DNA from: a cyanobacterium endosymbiont of Rhopalodia gibberula
Lineage (GTDB): Bacteria > Cyanobacteriota > Cyanobacteriia > Cyanobacteriales > Microcystaceae
Assembly (NCBI RefSeq): GCF_003574135.1
Contig: NZ_AP018341.1
Location: 2,517,740-2,581,739 of the forward strand
Length of the DNA stretch: 64,000 nucleotides
Reading direction: 5' to 3'
Shown here one piece after another: positions 52,524 through 62,306 of this stretch (position 1 is the stretch's first letter; every line of letters starts with the position of its first letter). The notes beneath the pieces are model-generated. The model did no database searches. It was given only the letters and a program-made list of their open reading frames with translations, and had not been told where the DNA came from. Both the position numbers and the translations under genes were made by a program.

Positions 52524-53303
52524 CTATAAATAACTAGGACGGGAATGGGATAAAACTGAATGAAGATTAACGATTTTACCAATGAGAGCGATTGCTGGAG
52601 CTCCGATTTTTGTTCGTTGAATCTGCTCGATAATGGTTCCTAATGTCCCGATTAATTCTGTTTGTTCTGGTTGAGTCCCCCAACGGATCAAGGCAATTGG
52701 CGTGTCAGAACCTAAGCCTCCTGCTTGTAATCGCGCTACAATCTGGGGCAAATTATGGATGCCCATATAGATTACGATTGTGTCTGAACCTTGAGCAATA
52801 GCGGACCAATTCACTTGAGGGCGATACTTTCCAACCGCTTCATGTCCAGTAACAAAGGTGACTGAAGAACTATACTCCCGATGAGTCACAGGAATTCCCC
52901 CATAAGCCGGTGCAGCGACCCCTGCGGTGATCCCTGGGACTACCTCAACAGGAACCCCACCTTGAATTAAATCTTCCATTTCTTCCCCTCCCCGACCAAA
53001 AATAAAAGGATCGCCCCCTTTTAGTCTCACTACAACTGCATGAGTATAGGCTTTTTCAATTAATAGACGGGTCGTTTCTTCTTGTAATTTTGAGTGACGA
53101 CCCCGCCGTTTTCCCGCATGGATTTTCTCAGCGTGATCGCTAATCATAGCCAGGATCGGAGGACTGACCAGTGCATCATAAACAACAACATCAGCTTGTT
53201 CAAGGAGGGCTTTTCCTTTAAGGGTTATTAGTCCGGGATCACCAGGACCCGCTCCTACTAAGTACACTTTTCCTAAACAAGGTTGGCGAGGGCTGTTAGT
53301 CAT
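52524..53303 (-). CDS. cobA: Uroporphyrinogen-III C-methyltransferase
   Basis: The product is 259 residues. The SUMT motifs are intact: VGAGPGDPGLITLKG near residue 16, DVVVYDALVSP, RLKGGDPFIFGRGGEE, and PGITAGVAAPAYGGIPVTHR. It adds two SAM-derived methyl groups to uroporphyrinogen III, making precorrin-2 for siroheme. It lacks the CysG dehydrogenase/chelatase half; the adjacent cbiX-type gene supplies the chelatase. Upstream on the same strand is cbiX, then the NIL-ferredoxin gene, so it is the last gene of a siroheme group. Confidence 0.93.
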   Translation of the reverse strand: MTNSPRQPCLGKVYLVGAGPGDPGLITLKGKALLEQADVVVYDALVSPPILAMISDHAEKIHAGKRRGRHSKLQEETTRLLIEKAYTHAVVVRLKGGDPFIFGRGGEEMEDLIQGGVPVEVVPGITAGVAAPAYGGIPVTHREYSSSVTFVTGHEAVGKYRPQVNWSAIAQGSDTIVIYMGIHNLPQIVARLQAGGLGSDTPIALIRWGTQPEQTELIGTLGTIIEQIQRTKIGAPAIALIGKIVNLHSVLSHSRPSYL

Positions 53304-53344
53304 TCTTTTAAATTATTGTGTATTTAAACAAAATATTCGGAAAA

Positions 53345-54160
53345 TTAACCTAGATTTGCCTGGATTATCTCTATAATTAATCTAGCTAATTCAGGGGTAG
53401 CTCCCAAAGGACTTCCCATCTTAAGTTTGATCTGAGGTACAGTTAACTGTAATTGTTTAACCTGTTGGGCAATGGCTGTGGTGATTCTTCCTGCAAAAAG
53501 AAAATAAGGTACGATAGTGATACTCTTCTTTCCTTCCCTAACTAGAATGTTAACCGGGTTAATTAAACTCGGCGAGATAGACCAATAGGCTGGCAGTGCT
53601 TGTAAATGATGAGCGATAGACTCAATAGGTTGATTACCTCCTCCATAGCGACTTCCATGAGCTATCAGAATTTTCCCAACGGTGGCAGCTTCCTCGAATT
53701 GACGGGATAAAAAGAAGGTCAACCTACAATGGCTACCGAGATAGGGCATCAGTTCTAAGTTCATGGTTTTCCCTAAATGCTGTCTGGCGATCGCCACTTC
53801 CTCAGGTATATCTTCCCTAACGTGGACCCCTGGCAATAAAAACAATGGGATAATCTTAAGATTTTGAATGCCTTGGATTTTAGCCTTCTCTCCCAATTGT
53901 TGAATCCTCTGACTTAAGGACACGGAAGTTAGTTCTAAAGAAGCAGTTTCGATAAGCGGGGAGGGGACAGATTGTAGTAGAGCCGTTGATCCTCTCACAG
54001 AGGTTTCGACTGTCCCATTTTTAGTCGAGAGAGACCGAGAAATCCTCATTAGTTGTCTTAGACTTAACTGTTGTTTAACAATATAAGCTAGTCGTTCTGC
54101 AGCAATCTGAGGACGAAGAGCTCGGCTACCGTGAATAACGAGAAGGTAAGCTGAGGTCAT
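53345..54160 (-). CDS. sirB: Sirohydrochlorin ferrochelatase (CbiX/SirB type)
   Basis: The product is 271 residues from ATG 54160, which begins MTSAYLLVIHGSR as in the family; the frame upstream to 54238 is not conserved. Two CbiX repeats are present: the first with the VIHGSRALRP metal-site histidine, the second around ILIAHGSRYGGGNQPI. It inserts Fe into sirohydrochlorin to give siroheme, cofactor of sulfite and nitrite reductases. It sits 41 bp upstream of cobA, supporting one pathway. Confidence 0.85.
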   Translation of the reverse strand: MTSAYLLVIHGSRALRPQIAAERLAYIVKQQLSLRQLMRISRSLSTKNGTVETSVRGSTALLQSVPSPLIETASLELTSVSLSQRIQQLGEKAKIQGIQNLKIIPLFLLPGVHVREDIPEEVAIARQHLGKTMNLELMPYLGSHCRLTFFLSRQFEEAATVGKILIAHGSRYGGGNQPIESIAHHLQALPAYWSISPSLINPVNILVREGKKSITIVPYFLFAGRITTAIAQQVKQLQLTVPQIKLKMGSPLGATPELARLIIEIIQANLG

Positions 54161-54272
54161 TATCGATTTATATAAACTAAGAAACTTCCCGTAATTATCT
54201 TGAACGATCGCAGCAGTTAATCTTTTAATTAAAATCAACAGTTTGTAAATAAATCTTAATTATTAAGCGTAA

Positions 54273-54677
54273 CTAAAAATTTATAGAAATGGCTTGAACT
54301 GGACAGGCAGGGAGACATTGTTCACAAACGACACAGCGTGATCGTTTAAAAGTTAAATGGAATGTCTGAGGCTCGAGAGTTAAAGCTTGGGTAGGACAGA
54401 CCCCAGTACACAATCCGCAGTCTACACAACTGTCTTCATCAATAATAATTTCCCTACTGGCTAAAGAAACTCCGATTTCTTGTGCTTTCATCCACTCGAG
54501 CGCTGCTTCAATCGCATCAATATCCCCTAACAATTCTAAAACTAATTTTCCTACTTGATTAGGGGCAACTTGAGCGCGAATAATGTTAGCCGCAATGTTA
54601 AAATCTTTAGCGAGACGGTAAGTCACTGGCATCTGGACTGTTCGCCGGGGAAATGTCAGGGTCACTCGTTTTTTCAT
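54273..54677 (-). CDS. NIL-domain ferredoxin with two [4Fe-4S] clusters
   Basis: The product is 134 residues. The N-terminal part (about 1-75) is a NIL domain, the small ligand-binding fold of methionine-transporter ATPases. Two ferredoxin motifs follow, with cysteines 84, 87, 90, 94 and 115, 118, 121, 125, so two [4Fe-4S] clusters are expected. It is first in the run with cbiX and cobA. It may give electrons to, or mark, sulfur/methionine metabolism; no direct role in siroheme synthesis is known. Confidence 0.82.
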   Translation of the reverse strand: MKKRVTLTFPRRTVQMPVTYRLAKDFNIAANIIRAQVAPNQVGKLVLELLGDIDAIEAALEWMKAQEIGVSLASREIIIDEDSCVDCGLCTGVCPTQALTLEPQTFHLTFKRSRCVVCEQCLPACPVQAISINF

Positions 54678-54808
54678 TATATATTTGGATACTTTTATAG
54701 ATTTACTTAATTTATAATCTTATTTTCTCTAGTATAGATAGCCTTTAATTAAGTTTTTGGGCTATCCGGGTCTGTCTTGAATTCATATTTATTCGCGTAA
54801 TCTCATCA

Positions 54809-54854
54809 TAGCTCGTTATCTTATTCTACCCTCGTAGAATAAGATAACAAGCTA
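54809..54854. repeat. Hairpin in the divergent gap upstream of txlA
   Basis: TTATCTTATTCTAC and GTAGAATAAGATAA form a 14-bp stem (loop CCTC), extended by TAGCT/AGCTA after a 2-base mismatch. It lies in the 224-bp gap between the divergent NIL-ferredoxin and txlA genes, 48 bp before the txlA start, so it would be in the 5' leader if transcription starts upstream. Confidence 0.65.
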
Positions 54855-54901
54855 TTTAGAAAAAAAAGAATCATTCATCAGTTAGGTTATCTAGGAAAAC
54901 T

Positions 54902-55495
54902 ATGTTTGAAATAAATAATGTCGGTCGAGTTAAAAATTTCTTAATTGCTTTTGTTGGGATTGCTCTTGGTACAGCTATTTTTTTCGGATTTCAAACTCAA
55001 ACCAATTCTGTGTCTTTAGAAACGCAAGCTGAACAGTCTATTCCTCTAACAGTAGCTTATAACAATGGAAAGCCTACACTGACCGAGTTTTATGCTAACT
55101 GGTGTGCCAGTTGTCAAGCTATGGCGCCAGATTTAGCAGAAATTAAACAAAAATACGCTGATTCTGTCAATTTTGTTATGCTTAATGTAGATAATAACAA
55201 ATGGTTACCTGAAATTCTACGCTATCGGGTTAATGGAATTCCCCATTTTGTTTTCCTCAATGGTAAAGGAGAAGCGATTGCTCAAACCGTTGGAGAACAA
55301 CCGTTATCAGTGATGAAAGATAATTTAGACGCTCTTCTTGCTCACCAGAGCTTACCCTATGCCGCCTCTACCGGTCGAACATCAATATTCAATGCTCCTG
55401 TTAATACCCGCTCATCAAGTCAAAGTGATTCCCGTAATCATGGAGCACAGGTCAACCAAGAAGTCGTAAACCAAGAATTTAACAGTCGAATATGA
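54902..55495 (+). CDS. txlA: Membrane-anchored thioredoxin-like protein (TxlA/HCF164 type)
   Basis: The product is 197 residues. An N-terminal membrane anchor (about 12-30) is followed by a thioredoxin domain with the active site WCASC at 67-71 and the cis-proline segment NGIPHFVFLNGKGEA. Family members reduce cytochrome c- and cytochrome b6f-type targets on the lumen side of the thylakoid. The tail (from about 160) is polar and low-complexity. With petP nearby in the window, this fits upkeep of cytochrome-based electron transport. Confidence 0.85.
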   Translation: MFEINNVGRVKNFLIAFVGIALGTAIFFGFQTQTNSVSLETQAEQSIPLTVAYNNGKPTLTEFYANWCASCQAMAPDLAEIKQKYADSVNFVMLNVDNNKWLPEILRYRVNGIPHFVFLNGKGEAIAQTVGEQPLSVMKDNLDALLAHQSLPYAASTGRTSIFNAPVNTRSSSQSDSRNHGAQVNQEVVNQEFNSRI

Positions 55496-56817
55496 CAATT
55501 GTTATTGAATATACTATGACGGAAAATTATTATCTTTTGTAGGCAACAGGAAGACGGACGGCTATCAAAAATTTATTACCGGTGATGATGACTGTATGTG
55601 ACTACAATGATATCATTCTTAAATTTTTGGACACTGAAGCAGTAGTAACAGCAATTGACGATCAACCACTATTTAAGCTCTTGTTGAAACCTCAAAGTTA
55701 TCCTTTTCCCTGATGAAGTTAAAGAAAAACAAGTAACATCAGAGACACAAGTAAATAGTTAACGAAGAATGGATTTGATCGATAGAATCACAAATATAAA
55801 AAGATTAATTTAAAAATTGCTTAAAAAATAATTTAAAAAGATATTTCTAAAAATTTTAAAAAATTGACAATAGTATATCTATTTTGATAATTATATATTG
55901 CCAAAAGTTAGCCTAACCTGCCACAAGTATAGAATTAGTTTAGAAACAAAACTTGTAATGTGAACTTTAGCCTTCAAAAAAGGATAATACCAATTCAGGC
56001 ATAAGTATAATCGTGTTTTATTTAAATTTATCCAAGAATTTAAGAAATTTTTTAGTTGATTCTCTATCCACATCTTTTTTTTCTAAAAGAGAAGAATATT
56101 TATTAGGCAAATCGATAAGTTAAATTAAGTAAAATGATAGATTGGACTTAACTTAGTTGACTACATACTTAACAACATTGTTGTTTTAACTTAGGTTAAA
56201 AAAAAATTAAAAATTAATACCTTACAAAAATATTCTAATAATTCTGGCTCTTCTAGCCTAGCTGTGACAAAATAACAATCAATAAAAACTAAAAGTTTTG
56301 CCTTGCCAGGTTCTGAGTATTTTAAGAACTTAACTTTTATAAAAATTAAGTTCTTGTTCTTATAGAATAAATTTACAATAAGTTCTTTAGAAGTTGTTAA
56401 CCGCCATCTTATAAAACTAAATCTAAAAGGGACATAATTATAACAAAGCAATGTATTTTGACTTTGGACTTTGATCTAAATAACAATAATTCCCTTTAGG
56501 TATAGTTCGGGTTTTCTGCACAAACTTGATAATTATAACCTCGCAACATCTAAAGCAATAAGCCTTTATTTTAAAAAGTAGTTTGCTCAGTAACTTAAAA
56601 AAGAATAAAAGTCAATAAAGTCAATATGGAAACTGGAGTTGGCATACAAATTTTTTAATACATATATTAATCCATCTTAGGTTCAACCAAAATCTAGAAA
56701 AAACATTAAAGATCTCGAGATTTTCTGTTACTTTTTCTAGACTCAAGGGACAGTAATGCATAGAAATTACTGTTATTTCACTCCTTCTCAAACTCCTTAA
56801 ATAAGTAGCAGCATCTA
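55496..56817. other. 1.3-kb AT-rich gap
   Basis: Nothing with a named family. A plus-strand frame of about 50 codons (55545-55713, with ILKFLDTEAVVTAIDDQP) looks protein-like and may be a relic. A 10-bp stem (AAGAACTTAA/TTAAGTTCTT) lies near 56321-56352. The last part is the leader of the FAD oxidoreductase gene. Confidence 0.45.
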
Positions 56818-58911
56818 ATGATGGGGAAAAGTAACCGAACGCAATCACTAAGGTCAAGATGTTTTCAGCGAGGAAAAGACAGCAAAAATAAAAGACTACA
56901 GGGTATTATGGTGTTTTTATCCTTAAGTGTTCTCTGTGGACAATCAATTTTATCAACTGTACCAGCACTCGCTGCATCACCTCGTGACCCCGATGAAACC
57001 ATAAGCTGTGATTTACTGATTATTGGAGGAGGACTCGCAGGGGCAGCCACCGCTTATGAATCCTTATTAGGAGGACGGACAGTATGTTTGACGGATATTT
57101 CCGACTGGGTAGGAGGACAGATATCATCTCAGGGAAACTCCGCCCTCGATGAAGGCAAAAAACAGCGCTCATTACAGCTTTTTCCTAGGGGATATCAACA
57201 GCTACGAAACACGATCACTAGTGGTTACGGAACTCTCAACCCTGGAGACTGTTGGGTAAGTGAAAGCTGTTTTCTCCCCAAGGATGGACATAACATAGTG
57301 TACCGACAGTTAAAAGAAGCTGAACGCCGAGGGAGAGGACACCTCAGATGGTTCCCCGCAACGGTTATTAAAGACTTAGCATTGAGTAAAGATGGAAAAC
57401 AGATTCAAGAAGCGGTCGCTATTCAACACAACAATGCGGTCGGAACTCCTCCCCTCAACCATGAACCCCTATCTGCTATTATAGACGACGCTTATAGCTA
57501 TCAAAATTCCCAACGGTTAACTAAAAAGATTGTTCGTTTTATCCCTAAATCTCAGAATCTATCTCAAAAAGCTAATTGGTTTGTCATCGAAGCCACAGAA
57601 ACAGGAGAAATTGTTGCCTTAGCAGACGTTCCCTATCGGGTTGGGTTAGATCCTCGTTCCCATCTCAACCCTTCAGCTCCTAACGAGAAAGGTGATCCCT
57701 ATTGCACACAAGGGTTTACTTATACCTTTGCTATGGAACATACTAAGGAACCCCAACCTCAATATAAACCAAACTTTTATGAGCAGTATGCTCCCTATTA
57801 TGGTTACGATTCCAATCGAAAATTAGCTTACTTCGATTTAATCTTCACCTATCGACGCATTTGGAGCCCTGAAAAAGGAAAACCCATTCGCGCTGGACGG
57901 ATGACTGTTAACCGTCCTACTCCAGGAGATATATCCATGCAAAATTGGTTATGGGGTAATGATTATCGCCCTGGGACTCGTCACGATAACTTAGTTTATA
58001 CTCGTAATCAATTACAAGACAGTGGACAACTACAACCTGGGGAATGGAAAGGGGGGTTACGCCAAGAAACTTTGAGAAAAGGGGAAGAATTAGCCAAAGG
58101 TTTTTACTACTGGTTGGTAGCAGGAACTACTGACTCACGCCTCGGATATGGAGTCAAAAAACCACATCCTAACCATCGATTTTTAAAAGGGTTAGATTCC
58201 CCTATGGGAACTGTCCATGGGTTGTCTAAATACCCTTATATTCGGGAAGGAAGACGCATTATCGGGCGACCTTCTGTTGATCACAAAGAGGGATTTAGTA
58301 TTAACGAAATTGATATTTCTACAAAAGATTATTGGCAAGATTTTTACCGAACTAATTTACCTCGTCCCATGTATAAAAATGTTAGGGACACCATTGCCAA
58401 GCTAGAATCAAAAATAGCAAATATTAGTATTATTCCTTCCTATTCAGTTACTCAGCGTACTCATGCCACTGTTTATGACGATTCAGTAGGAATTGTTAAC
58501 TATATGATTGATTTTCATCCTTGTATGGCATTTTATCCCCCCGAAAGACCTAGTAACCGCGAGCGCCAAGATGTACGCATTGCCCACGGAGGATCTCATC
58601 CCGCTCAAATCCCCCTAAGATCCATGATTCCTCAAAGAATAGATAATTTGATTGTGGCTGGAAAAAGTATTGCTACGAGCCATATTGCGGCAGCAGCTTA
58701 TCGGGTACATGGGTTTGAATGGTCTGTAGGAGCAGCTGCTGGAAATTTGGCAGATTTGGCTTTAGAACGCAATACTTTACCTTATGAGTTTGTAGACAAT
58801 TTACCTAATCATGAACCTTTATTACAGGAATTGCGCCAAAGACTTGAAATGAAAGGAAATCCTACTACTTTTCCTCAGACTTTGTTATCTGATGCTCATC
58901 AAAATAGATAG
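56818..58911 (+). CDS. Exported FAD-dependent oxidoreductase
   Basis: The product is 697 residues. A basic N-terminus and hydrophobic stretch end in an AxA-type site (about 31-53), so it looks exported. The FAD-binding Rossmann motif GGGLAGAAT is at 70-77. The DWVGGQISSQG segment and the C-terminal GKSIATSHIAAAAYRVHG match the FAD_oxidored family (PF12831). The substrate is not known; homologues are annotated as xanthan lyase-like or plain FAD-dependent oxidoreductases. Intact and long, with a hairpin just after the stop. Confidence 0.8.
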   Translation: MMGKSNRTQSLRSRCFQRGKDSKNKRLQGIMVFLSLSVLCGQSILSTVPALAASPRDPDETISCDLLIIGGGLAGAATAYESLLGGRTVCLTDISDWVGGQISSQGNSALDEGKKQRSLQLFPRGYQQLRNTITSGYGTLNPGDCWVSESCFLPKDGHNIVYRQLKEAERRGRGHLRWFPATVIKDLALSKDGKQIQEAVAIQHNNAVGTPPLNHEPLSAIIDDAYSYQNSQRLTKKIVRFIPKSQNLSQKANWFVIEATETGEIVALADVPYRVGLDPRSHLNPSAPNEKGDPYCTQGFTYTFAMEHTKEPQPQYKPNFYEQYAPYYGYDSNRKLAYFDLIFTYRRIWSPEKGKPIRAGRMTVNRPTPGDISMQNWLWGNDYRPGTRHDNLVYTRNQLQDSGQLQPGEWKGGLRQETLRKGEELAKGFYYWLVAGTTDSRLGYGVKKPHPNHRFLKGLDSPMGTVHGLSKYPYIREGRRIIGRPSVDHKEGFSINEIDISTKDYWQDFYRTNLPRPMYKNVRDTIAKLESKIANISIIPSYSVTQRTHATVYDDSVGIVNYMIDFHPCMAFYPPERPSNRERQDVRIAHGGSHPAQIPLRSMIPQRIDNLIVAGKSIATSHIAAAAYRVHGFEWSVGAAAGNLADLALERNTLPYEFVDNLPNHEPLLQELRQRLEMKGNPTTFPQTLLSDAHQNR

Positions 58912-58920
58912 TTAGCTTCT

Positions 58921-58955
58921 TAGTCTTTTGGTTGGCAATGCCAACCAAAAGACTA
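58921..58955 (+). terminator. Terminator after the FAD oxidoreductase gene
   Basis: TAGTCTTTTGGTTGGC and GCCAACCAAAAGACTA form a near-continuous 16-bp stem starting 9 bp after the stop, followed by an A/T-rich tract with six T. A good rho-independent terminator. Confidence 0.7.
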
Positions 58956-59536
58956 AAATTAAATTTTTTAAAATTAAATTAATTGTTAGGACTTTTTACT
59001 ACAATGTTGATGTTTTAAGTTTTTTGAGTTTAATTGAAAGATACTGAAAAATAGAGTGGCAATATTACTATGCTGTCGTGTTGTTTTTTGTTGGAAAAAG
59101 TTTATCCTACCACTAACTTGCTATTATTCAGTAGGAGATGATAAAAAATCTAATTATTCTCTCAGATGGAAGATAATTATCAGAAAATAGAGTAATTCAG
59201 ATTAAAAGAGAACAGACTTTCTATAATTGAAGTATAATATTTGGGGCTAAATATATTAGGATTAATTTCCTAATAACTCGTGAAAAAGCAATATTTCCAT
59301 GTACTTATTCCTGAACTCGTAGCCTTCTTTAATATATACAATCGAGTCTAAACAATAATTTAATTGTCTTTTTTTAAGTGATTTTTACTTTCTCAGAATA
59401 ATAAAAACTAGCCTGCTCTTGAGCCGAGACATCTACTTTAGGAACGATTACGGACTTGAGAATAGTTAAATAACCCAAGACAACTCGTACAAAAAGCATC
59501 GAAGCGGATATATCCTCAATAGGAAGAGCCTAGTCA
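58956..59536. other. 0.6-kb gap with one minus-strand fragment
   Basis: AT-rich spacer upstream of the psbB relic. A 41-codon ATG frame on the minus strand (59374-59499; LGYLTILKSVIVPKVDVSAQ, then EQASFYYSEKVKIT) reads cleanly and could be the end of a lost gene divergent from psbB. The family is not recognised. Confidence 0.45.
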
Positions 59537-60721
59537 ATGGGACTATCTTGCTTAGTATCGAATTCACATAGTCGTTCTGAGTATCTAGGCTACTCGTCTC
59601 CATTCATCCCATGAATACCTCTCTTGGAGCAGATTGGGCATATTCTATTGCTCTTTATAAGCTAGCTATTTTTGAGTTGGGTGATGGTTTTTTCAACTTA
59701 ATATGGTGACAAGGGATGTTTGTGCTTCTTTTTCTTTATAGCTTGTTAAAACGTTGCTAGCTTCTAGGATGACTGTAGTGTCACTGGAAAAACTAGTATA
59801 GATTCTGGTTTTTGATCTTTCGGAGGAGTGACTGCAGCCTACATCGCGATTATCTAGTTTACCGAGTCTAGCTGCTATGCTATTTAGCACTGGGTTTTCT
59901 AGGACCTGAATTATTTGCCAATATAGATATTGACAAATTCACCGTCTCAAACTTACTCAAGATGTTTAAGGTTCACTCATTCTTATCTAAGTTACTTTTT
60001 TTTCGCCCGCTTCGTTGTAGAGGGAACCATGTGGTATTGCAACGCCACCACCTCAATTGAATTTTTTGGACTTACCCGTCATCAATGAGATGAGGGTTGC
60101 TTCTCAAGAAGAAGGAGATAGTCTAGAAGAAGCTTAATCAAAAATCCCTAAAAAACTGGCGTTTTATGATTACGTTAGAAACAGTTTTACTAAAGGCGGT
60201 TTATTCGGTACTGGGGCTATGAATAGTGGAAAATGAAATTGCTCAAGCTTGGCTCTTATACTCCGTATTCACAGACAAAGAAGGTCGGGAAGTGAACGTT
60301 TGTCGGATACCTAACTTCTTTAAAATCTTTCCAATTGTTTTTTCTTACTAACGTGGAAGGAATTGTCTGTGTTGACATTCCCTTCCGCTGTGCAGAATCG
60401 GAGTTAAGTATTCAACAAACTGACTAAATGACTACTTTCTACAGATGTAGAGTTAGAAAGCTTCATTAACCTTGCTTAACTTAAGTGAAATAACTTGCCT
60501 GCAAAGCTCTCAGTTCCGATATTTTTTTAAGCCATCGGGTTGATTTTCCTCTGCCCATGCAGTATTTGCACTTCCATCCTTCTTTAGTCACATTTGGTAT
60601 GGTTCTTGTAACTTTGTACTAAAACGTTGTTTTTGCGGGAATCGATCCTGATCTCGAAAAATAAGTGGGATAGGAGTTATTTTCTAAAGTGAGTGACTCG
60701 AGTATAAGAACTATAAAATAA
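59537..60721 (+). pseudogene. psbB: psbB (photosystem II CP47) pseudogene
   Basis: It starts at ATG 59537 with MGLSCLVSNS, matching the CP47 start MGLPWYRVH. Across several frames it keeps CP47 landmarks: LVSIHPMNTSL and ALYKLAIFE (59590-59690), GFWSFGGV-like and HWVFxDL-like pieces (to about 59915), [13 protein letters not shown] (59960-60000), TMWY, then [12 protein letters not shown]-like, IAQAW and FTDKEGREV (60150-60300), IPNFFKIFPIVFSY, DIPFRCAESE, and FAGIDPDLEK near 60640. About 100 codons between KMFG-type and TMWY are missing. It has many stops and frameshifts. Intact CP47 has about 508 residues. It cannot make functional CP47. Confidence 0.88.
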
Positions 60722-60773
60722 AGTACTGAAGATTTTATCTTAAGAAGTAAACTTTAATAATCACTAAACTTTT

Positions 60774-60819
60774 AAAAGTTGAGGTCAAGAGAAATATATT
60801 TCTCTTGACCTCAACTTTT
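60774..60819. repeat. 46-bp perfect palindrome between psbB and psbT relics
   Basis: The arms 60774-60796 and 60797-60819 are exact reverse complements (core GAGGTCAAGAGAAATA) with no spacer, followed by TT. It follows the psbB relic by about 50 bp and precedes psbT by about 40 bp. It is likely an old terminator or processing site of the psbB-psbT unit, intact while both genes decayed. Confidence 0.85.
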
Positions 60820-60861
60820 TTGATACACTGGGAACGCAAGCAATTTTAGGAAATCAATCAA

Positions 60862-60955
60862 ATGGAAAGCGCTGCTTATTATGGTTCTTGCTATGGCTTT
60901 AGCTATATTGTTTTTCACTATCGCCTTTCGGGAACCCCATCACATTGAAAAATAA
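60862..60955 (+). pseudogene. psbT: psbT (photosystem II T protein) with frameshift
   Basis: From ATG 60862 the frame reads MESAAY, then slips. In the next frame it continues MVLAMALAILFF, then TIAFREPHHIEK, and TAA at 60953-60955. This is PsbT (usually 31 residues, M-E-S-x-A-Y-x-L-V, ending A-F-R-E-P-x-x-I-E-K) with a net loss of two bases at the seventh codon (94 nt instead of 96). Without reading through the slip it makes no PsbT. It sits just after the psbB relic, as in photosynthetic cyanobacteria. Confidence 0.88.
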
Positions 60956-61143
60956 ATTTCGATTATCTATTCTATTAGAATCAACTGCTGTTAATATACC
61001 CCTGAGTCCCTGTTTTCTTTTTTCCCTTCTACAGAAGACATATAAATAGATCAGCATAGCTCGTTCTGCTCGAATTGTTCATTTGTTACTGTACTGTTGG
61101 CTAGCTTATTGTTAATTCAATATCCGTTATTACGGACAGTTCC

Positions 61144-61683
61144 ATGCAATGTCCTTACTGTCAACATATCAATAGTCGTGTTTTAGAATCTCGCTCCTCT
61201 GAAGGGGGACAAAGTATTCGTCGTCGTCGTGAGTGTTTGAGTTGCAAACATCGTTTTACAACTTACGAACGAGTAGAATTCGTCCCCATCATTGTTATTA
61301 AACACGACGGGAAAAAAGAGTCCTTTGATCATTCTAAATTGTTGCGAGGGATGGTGCGGGCTTGTGAGAAGACAGGAATCTCCCATCAGAGACTAGAGTC
61401 AATTGTTGACGAGATTGAGGCTCAATTGCAGCAGCGTCCCCGACGGGAAGTAACTAGCCAAGAAGTTGGCCAATTAGTGTTGGATTATCTTCGTCAAGAA
61501 AATGAAGTAGCATATATTCGCTTTGCATCTGTTTATGGTCGCTTTCAAGGCATTAAAGATTTTGTGGCTACTCTAAAACAATTTCGGGAACAAAAAACCC
61601 AGTCAGAAACCCTTTGGGCAGAAAATAATCATAACACTTCCGATCAAGAAACCTCCTCATCTTCCATTATGACTCCCTCTTAG
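61144..61683 (+). CDS. nrdR: Transcriptional repressor NrdR
   Basis: The product is 179 residues. The zinc ribbon has cysteines at 3, 6, 31 and 34 (CPYC ... CLSC), followed by the ATP-cone domain starting near residue 48 ([20 protein letters not shown]). NrdR senses dATP/ATP and represses ribonucleotide reductase genes. The C-terminal 25 residues are a low-complexity Ser/Thr-rich tail beyond the usual ~150-residue core. The gene follows psbB/psbT and precedes rpsA; it is intact though its upstream neighbours are broken. Confidence 0.93.
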   Translation: MQCPYCQHINSRVLESRSSEGGQSIRRRRECLSCKHRFTTYERVEFVPIIVIKHDGKKESFDHSKLLRGMVRACEKTGISHQRLESIVDEIEAQLQQRPRREVTSQEVGQLVLDYLRQENEVAYIRFASVYGRFQGIKDFVATLKQFREQKTQSETLWAENNHNTSDQETSSSSIMTPS

Positions 61684-62306
61684 AAGCCGGTTAAATAAAA
61701 ACAATGCTAAGATTGGAAATGTACCGTAGGAAGTGCGGGAACTTACGCTCATGGGAGGTGCTCATTCAGGGGCGGCTAGATAAAAAATAGTACGTCGAGC
61801 ATGACATCACTTTGTTAAATGGTGAGTTATATCAAACCATCACGAGGTGAGCCTGAGAAGCTTCAGACACAGCGTCCGTATTGCGGAGCGGCTGTGCTAA
61901 CTCTGGAGCACTTCAGAATCAGGAGTCTATTTCTGTAAACATTGATGGATTAGACCGACTCCATCGTCTAATCGTTCTCAAGGCATAAGTCTAAGAAGTC
62001 CGTATTGGCAGAAAGGTGTCCCGTCGGAGCCATTTTTTCCCCACTCAATCCATAAGGTATAGTGGTGATCTGGTCAGTGTAGACTTTCGTGACTCTTTGA
62101 AAATTATGATGAAAGCAATCCCTAATGGCTCAATATTCGGGGTTAAGGGTGTTATAGTTCATCCTGTTCGGGTAAAACCGACAAAACAAAAGCATCTCAT
62201 ATTCGATGATGTTTTTATTAACTATAAATCCCTAAAAGTTAGAAACTGTACACTAAAACAAAAACTAACATTTATTGGAGATCAGGTATAGGATAACCTA
62301 AGGTAC
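61684..62306. other. 0.6-kb gap, nothing secure
   Basis: A 91-codon frame at 62016-62291 ends 16 bp before rpsA, but I see no family resemblance. It has no upstream ribosome-binding site and is not counted as a gene. The 61690-61990 stretch is less AT-rich than most gaps here, so a relic or structured RNA leader of rpsA is possible; no known RNA fold was recognised. Confidence 0.4.

Noticed and set aside
55545-55713. Start of a ribosomal protein S9-like frame (ATGRRTAI)
   Set aside because: Only eight residues resemble S9 and the following sequence does not; treated as coincidence or an unidentified relic.
61690-62000. Possible structured RNA (tmRNA or RNase P RNA)
   Set aside because: The hallmark sequences of either RNA are not present; the region is only slightly more GC-rich.
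62016-62291. 91-codon ORF just before rpsA
   Set aside because: No recognisable family, no ribosome-binding site, and unusual composition; described only within the gap entry.
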